Below are positions 25,824 to 29,521 of a stretch of DNA of 29,521 bases, piece after piece. Under the pieces are notes generated by a model. The model had not been told where the DNA came from and made no database searches. It was given only the letters and a program-made list of their open reading frames with translations. The DNA lies in contig JAITRC010000015.1 in assembly GCA_031288615.1 (NCBI GenBank), positions 1-29,521 on the forward strand, in the 5' to 3' direction. How positions within the stretch are numbered: position 1 is the first letter of the stretch; every line of letters begins with the position of its first letter. The translations under genes and the position numbers were made by a program. The DNA is from Tannerellaceae bacterium (GTDB lineage: Bacteria; Bacteroidota; Bacteroidia; Bacteroidales; Tannerellaceae).

Positions 25824-28757
25824 TTAAAACGACGCGCGCAACGAAACGCCCAACGATCGCGTCGTCCCCGACGTCGATTTCCCTGTAAACACCTGGCTCC
25901 ACCATGTCGTCCCCGACGTCGATTCCGGATCGTATCCCGACTTGTTCTTGTACAGGTAGCATAAGTTCCGACCGAATAACGATACCCGAATCCCCGAGCA
26001 CCCTACCCCAGACGTCACCCGCTTCGGCATATCCCATCCTATTGACACCTCCCGCAACTTCATGTATGTGTTGTCGAACACCGAGTTCGCATAGTACACC
26101 GATCCGCCTGTCCCTACTCCATACACTCCCTTGTAGTACCTGTCGCTCGGTACGATAATATCGTTCTTCTTCCCGTCCGACGCCTTACGGCCACTCAATA
26201 TCATCCCGTTATGATACACCTTCTCCCCCTTCTCCGTATACCCACGCGACACGTCGCTCGTCCCCGCTTTCACCGCCCGAGACCCTTCGTCATTCTCCGG
26301 AAAGTAGTAGCTTATCCCACCATGGTCTGTATCTCGGTACGACAAGCTCCCCGGATTGATCCCGCTGCCCATCGTATATTGATACCCTTCGCTCACCACC
26401 GCTCCTCCTAACTGGAAGTCTATCAACCCATCTATATACACCTGACCTATGCGCAGCGTCGTCCCTATTCCCCCCACTCCCCACGGAATCGCGTTCCCCG
26501 CCTTCTTCAGATTCTCTTTCCCATACTTCACCACATACAGACCATCTTCCCCTACCAACGGACGACCCCGCTTATCCGTCTCCGGTGCGTACGTCATGAT
26601 GTCTCCCACCTGACCGCCCACCTTCGACCACACCTTCACGCCCCCCTGCGTGCCCCCCTGCGTGCCGTTCTGCATTGCGCTGTGCTCCAGCACTTCCACC
26701 CCTTCTCCCAGCCATTCCACCTTGTTCCGGTTCACTCCATAATTCCCCACTATGTCCCACGTCACTCCGCGCGTGGCTAACGCACGCACCCGCAACCCTA
26801 TCTCTAACCCCTCATTCGTCAGCCTCCCTATATTCTCCAGCCTCCACGGGATTACCGACGACAACGGTGTCAACACCTCCACCGGCACTACCGCATCCTC
26901 CACCCTATTCCTGTAGTACGACACATCTATCCACACCCTGTCCCCTCCAAATCCCTGCTCCATCCCAAACTCCCATTCATACTTCGTCTCCCCGCGCAGA
27001 TCCTCCCCAGCTAACCACCCCCCGCCTACTATATTCCCCGACACCCCGTACGACGCTCGCACCTTCCCGTAATTCGAATATACAACACTCCCGCTCACCG
27101 ACGGATACACTGCCCGAGTAGACTTCGGCAACCACCCTCGCACCTCTTCCTGACGCAACGACCCATCCACATACACCGTCCGCCACAGCGACAACCCTGC
27201 CGTCCCCACCCACGAACGCTTCTCCAGCGTCTCCTTGTACCTGTCCGCCTTCACTCGGCTCTCCTGCACCCCCGTACTCGCCCGTACATCCACCACCCGT
27301 GACACTGACCTGTCCAGCAGCAACAGCACCTCCCCGTAGTATAAGTCGTATTTATCTCGCCACAACAACTCGCTATGCTTCTTCTCGATTTCCGCCGCCG
27401 TCTTGTCCGTCGACACGCGGCCTCGCAGTTTCAGACCCTCCGTGATCGTCCACACCGGCGTTACACTCGCCAACAACCTACTGCTCGTCTCATACTCCTC
27501 TCTCCCCAAAATCTCCTCATAATACCCCTTCGCGCTCGTCGGGTTCGCGTAGATAAACGAACCCCCTGTCTTCCGCACCAGATTCACATCCTCCAGCGAA
27601 TGCAACTGACCGCCCACGCTCCCCGTCACCTTGCTTAACGTATACGCCCGGTTCTTTATCGATTGATAAAGGTACGATCCCCTATACCCCACCTCCAGCT
27701 TCTCGTGCAACTTCAACACCCCTGACCCCTCAAATTGGTGCTTCTGGTAGTTACTATTGTACTGGTTCGGCAACTCATCTACGTACGTGTACGACAATCG
27801 TCCCGACATCCCTTCGCTTCCCTTCGACACCCCTACATGGTAGCGCTGCGTGAACCCCGTCCGGTACAGGTCGCGCAACGGTGACTCACTCACCCCCTCA
27901 TACCGCCGTACACTCCCGTCCCAATACAGTATCTGACGCCCGTCATATTTCGGCCCAAAATGATCATTGCTTCCCAACACCGGATACAAGTACACATCCC
28001 CCTTATAATCTTTAAATTCCAGCTCCGGACCATACTCCGTCTGCACCTTCGGCATATCCGACACCCAATTCCCTGTCACCGTCGCTCCAAATTCCACCCC
28101 TATGCCTCCCGCTGACTTCCCTTTCTTTGTCGTCACCATGATCACCCCGTTCGAGCCTTCCGATCCATACAACGACGTCGCGCCCACCCCTTTCAAGATC
28201 GACACCTCTTCTATTTCCTCTACATTCAGGTCTACTATCCCGTTACTGTATATCCGGTTCGCATTCGTCCATTCTCCCGTATTCGCGTCCCCGTTCCGCA
28301 CCGGAACCCCGTCCACCACCAACAGCGGCTGCGTACTCCCCACCAACGAACTTAACCCCCGAATACTCACCGACACCGACCCCGTACTTCCCCCCGTTGA
28401 CGACTGTACCCGCACACCCGACGCCTTCCCGTACAGCGCCGACCCCACGTTCGGGCTCCCTCCTTTTACCAAATCCTCCCACGACACCTTACTCACCCCA
28501 TACCCCAATGACCGCTTTTCTTTCGCTATCCCTAACGCCGTCGTTACCGCTTCTCCTAACCCCGTCGTTACCGCTTCTCCTGGCTCCGCCGACGCCTCCT
28601 TCATCTGCACCACCACCCACTGACGACCCAACTCCCCCAACTCCACTTCCCCCTGTCCCTTATCTCCTGCCTCCGGCACTCCCTGCACCAGCTCCTGCGC
28701 TCCCAACAGCCCCACCCATACCAACAGCCCCACTACCAGCCCTACCTGCTTTCCCAT
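25824..28757 (-). CDS. SusC/RagA-like TonB-linked outer membrane protein, no SusD partner
   Basis: This 977-residue protein has a signal peptide of ~20 residues (MGKQVGLVVGLLVWVGLLGA). Residues 21-75 are low-complexity with a duplicated GEAVTTxL unit. The SusC plug then starts at ALGIAKEKRSLGYGVSKV (74-91), with the hallmark SIRGLSS..PLLVVDGVPV (131-153) and EEVSILKGVGATSLYGSEGSNGVIMVTTKKGK. The 22-stranded barrel ends in LGVSLRASF, with the C-terminal Phe needed for outer-membrane assembly. The carboxypeptidase-regulatory-like domain that normally precedes the plug is absent, and no SusD lipoprotein gene lies downstream; the next gene is a terminase. SusC proteins import oligosaccharides or peptides by TonB energy with a SusD lid, so either the partner is elsewhere or this receptor works alone. 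The start is ATG 28757 after a purine-rich leader. Confidence 0.9.
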   Translation of the reverse strand: MGKQVGLVVGLLVWVGLLGAQELVQGVPEAGDKGQGEVELGELGRQWVVVQMKEASAEPGEAVTTGLGEAVTTALGIAKEKRSLGYGVSKVSWEDLVKGGSPNVGSALYGKASGVRVQSSTGGSTGSVSVSIRGLSSLVGSTQPLLVVDGVPVRNGDANTGEWTNANRIYSNGIVDLNVEEIEEVSILKGVGATSLYGSEGSNGVIMVTTKKGKSAGGIGVEFGATVTGNWVSDMPKVQTEYGPELEFKDYKGDVYLYPVLGSNDHFGPKYDGRQILYWDGSVRRYEGVSESPLRDLYRTGFTQRYHVGVSKGSEGMSGRLSYTYVDELPNQYNSNYQKHQFEGSGVLKLHEKLEVGYRGSYLYQSIKNRAYTLSKVTGSVGGQLHSLEDVNLVRKTGGSFIYANPTSAKGYYEEILGREEYETSSRLLASVTPVWTITEGLKLRGRVSTDKTAAEIEKKHSELLWRDKYDLYYGEVLLLLDRSVSRVVDVRASTGVQESRVKADRYKETLEKRSWVGTAGLSLWRTVYVDGSLRQEEVRGWLPKSTRAVYPSVSGSVVYSNYGKVRASYGVSGNIVGGGWLAGEDLRGETKYEWEFGMEQGFGGDRVWIDVSYYRNRVEDAVVPVEVLTPLSSVIPWRLENIGRLTNEGLEIGLRVRALATRGVTWDIVGNYGVNRNKVEWLGEGVEVLEHSAMQNGTQGGTQGGVKVWSKVGGQVGDIMTYAPETDKRGRPLVGEDGLYVVKYGKENLKKAGNAIPWGVGGIGTTLRIGQVYIDGLIDFQLGGAVVSEGYQYTMGSGINPGSLSYRDTDHGGISYYFPENDEGSRAVKAGTSDVSRGYTEKGEKVYHNGMILSGRKASDGKKNDIIVPSDRYYKGVYGVGTGGSVYYANSVFDNTYMKLREVSIGWDMPKRVTSGVGCSGIRVSLFGRNLCYLYKNKSGYDPESTSGTTWWSQVFTGKSTSGTTRSLGVSLRASF
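25861..25924. repeat. 19-bp direct repeat in the SusC-like gene
   Basis: GTCGTCCCCGACGTCGATT occurs exactly at 25861-25879 and again at 25906-25924, 45 bp apart (15 codons in register). Both code STSGTT on the minus strand in the last part of the barrel. In-frame recombination would remove 15 residues. Confidence 0.85.
26641..26664. repeat. 12-bp exact tandem repeat in the SusC-like gene
   Basis: CCCCCCTGCGTG is repeated twice without mismatch (26641-26652, 26653-26664). It codes the tetrapeptide repeat in NGTQGGTQGGVKV, in a predicted extracellular loop of the barrel. Confidence 0.85.
28531..28578. repeat. 24-bp tandem duplication before the SusC plug domain
   Basis: Units 28531-28554 and 28555-28578 differ at one base. 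They code GEAVTTGL-GEAVTTAL on the minus strand, in the short segment that stands in place of the missing N-terminal domain, directly in front of the plug. Confidence 0.85.
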
Positions 28758-28769
28758 ATCTTCTTTCTC

Positions 28770-28802
28770 TTCCTATCTACTTCCTATCTACTACCTATCT
28801 AC
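28770..28802. repeat. Three tandem 11-bp units upstream of the SusC-like gene
   Basis: TTCCTATCTAC, TTCCTATCTAC and TACCTATCTAC are contiguous (one mismatch in the third). The array lies 13-45 bp upstream of the receptor ATG, in its leader or promoter. On the minus strand the unit is GTAGATAGGAA, so each copy also adds a purine-rich AGGAA. Copy number could change spacing or ribosome access. Confidence 0.8.
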
Positions 28803-28814
28803 TTCTCTGACACA

Positions 28815-28834
28815 AAAGCGTCCTTAGGACGCTT
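28815..28834 (-). terminator. Hairpin at the end of the AAA-like ATPase gene
   Basis: On the minus strand AAGCGTCC and GGACGCTT form a perfect 8-bp GC-rich stem with a 3-base loop, followed by TTG; four consecutive T span the stem end. It overlaps the TAA stop of the ATPase gene (28835-28833). It looks like a short intrinsic terminator separating that gene from the SusC/TerL pair, although the U-run is brief. Confidence 0.5.
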
Positions 28835-29521
28835 AACTCCCTAACACCACGATCTCCCTCCCCCCACTCACCTTCTCCGTCCTTCGCCACTGCTTCTTCT
28901 TCCAACTCAGCTTCGCATGCCTGTCGAACACCAACAGCCACCCCCGCTTACTCCCCAATACGTCCATATAACGCTCCGTCTGCTCCAATCCCTCCTTGAT
29001 GATCGTCTCCAGCTTATCCTGCTCCCGGCATACCTTCAGCTCTATCGGATACTTCTGCCCCCCATACACCACACCAATATCCAGCCTCCCCTTCCCCGTC
29101 GCCATCTCTCGCATGATCTGGCCACCTCCATTGATCACCCGCTGCAAAAACGCGAACAACACCAAATGCGGCGCCGACTCCTTATACTCGAACCGCTCCT
29201 CCCAGATCTCACTATTCTCCCGCCAGAACACCCTGAACTCCTCCAACAAATAATCCATATCCAACACACCCGCCTTGATAAACTTGGTGGATTGCGCCGG
29301 CGAATTCTCTGCCCCCAATGCCATCTGCGCCTGTGACGACAAAAATCGACCTATCACCTCCCCATAAATCGCATTCCCAGGCTCCAATCGCTTCCCTATC
29401 CCCTCTTTCACCAACCCCAAATCCCGTACATATAAATAGTCCTCGTCACTCTGGTCCATTCTATTCTCCCCCAGTATCACCGGCTCCAGCACCCGACGCA
29501 CTCGCGCCTCCTTCAGACGCT
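28833..29521 (-). CDS. AAA-like ATPase with C-terminal PD-(D/E)XK nuclease domain (N-terminus beyond the right edge)
   Basis: The frame is open to the window edge (RLKEARVRRVLEPVILGE continues upstream of the GTG at 29501), so this is the C-terminal ~229 residues of a longer gene and 29501 is not a start. The segment DEDYLYVRDLGLVKEG..LEPGNAIYGEVI followed by DMDYLLEEFRVFWREN..RFEYKESAPHLVLFAFLQRVINGGG is the conserved C-terminal region of AAA-like (PF14516-type) ATP-binding proteins of Bacteroidota and Cyanobacteria. A restriction-endonuclease-like core follows: GRLDIGVVY with the Asp, and PIELKVCRE with the ExK pair. Function of the family is unknown; a nuclease coupled to an ATPase is inferred. 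It ends in a hairpin shared with its stop codon. Confidence 0.8.
   Translation of the reverse strand, partial: RLKEARVRRVLEPVILGENRMDQSDEDYLYVRDLGLVKEGIGKRLEPGNAIYGEVIGRFLSSQAQMALGAENSPAQSTKFIKAGVLDMDYLLEEFRVFWRENSEIWEERFEYKESAPHLVLFAFLQRVINGGGQIMREMATGKGRLDIGVVYGGQKYPIELKVCREQDKLETIIKEGLEQTERYMDVLGSKRGWLLVFDRHAKLSWKKKQWRRTEKVSGGREIVVLGS

Overview
The window looks like chromosomal DNA from a member of the Bacteroidales (phylum Bacteroidota). The evidence is a SusC/RagA-type TonB-linked outer membrane protein, two large secreted proteins whose C-termini resemble type IX secretion (T9SS) sorting domains, a pair of acyltransferases resembling the GlsA/GlsB glycine-lipid enzymes of Bacteroides, and promoter-like boxes matching the Bacteroidota -7 consensus TAnnTTTG. 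Nothing visible names the species.

Layout. Positions 1-3884 (minus strand, AT-rich) hold the N-terminal 888 codons of a UPF1-like SF1 helicase, running off the left edge, and a RhuM-family protein. A run of ten G (minus strand) lies just upstream of the helicase start. Positions 3894-6473 (minus) encode an alpha-glucan phosphorylase, divergent from a fumarylacetoacetate hydrolase-family enzyme (6591-7184). A compact HicA/HicB-type toxin-antitoxin pair follows (7238-7770; HicA is very short and uses GTG). Next come the two acyltransferases of probable glycine-lipid synthesis (7780-9616), which overlap tail-to-tail with a cardiolipin synthase (9602-11029, minus). So 7.8-11.0 kb is largely membrane-lipid metabolism.

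Positions 11044-23867 are dominated by two divergent secreted proteins that share a 110-bp promoter region: 1171 aa (minus) and 3065 aa (plus). Both combine a recurring beta-sandwich module, Ig-like repeats and a T9SS-like C-terminus. The larger adds long right-handed beta-helix regions with Pmp-like GGA(I/L)/FxxN repeats.

Positions 23877-29521 are on the minus strand: a phage-type large terminase (TerL) with no other phage gene around it, directly downstream of a SusC-like receptor that lacks both a SusD partner and the usual N-terminal carboxypeptidase-regulatory-like domain. Upstream of these is the C-terminal part of an AAA-like ATPase fused to a PD-(D/E)XK nuclease domain, running off the right edge.

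The most unusual global property is strand composition. From about 10 kb to the right edge the plus strand is strongly C-rich and G-poor whichever way the genes point. Plus-strand genes there encode Ser/Pro/Thr/Leu-rich proteins and minus-strand genes encode Gly/Glu/Arg/Val-rich ones, even where the domains appear homologous. The observations I would follow first are this asymmetry, the orphan terminase coupled to an orphan SusC, and the poly-G tract in front of the helicase. No rRNA, tRNA, CRISPR array or complete insertion sequence was seen.
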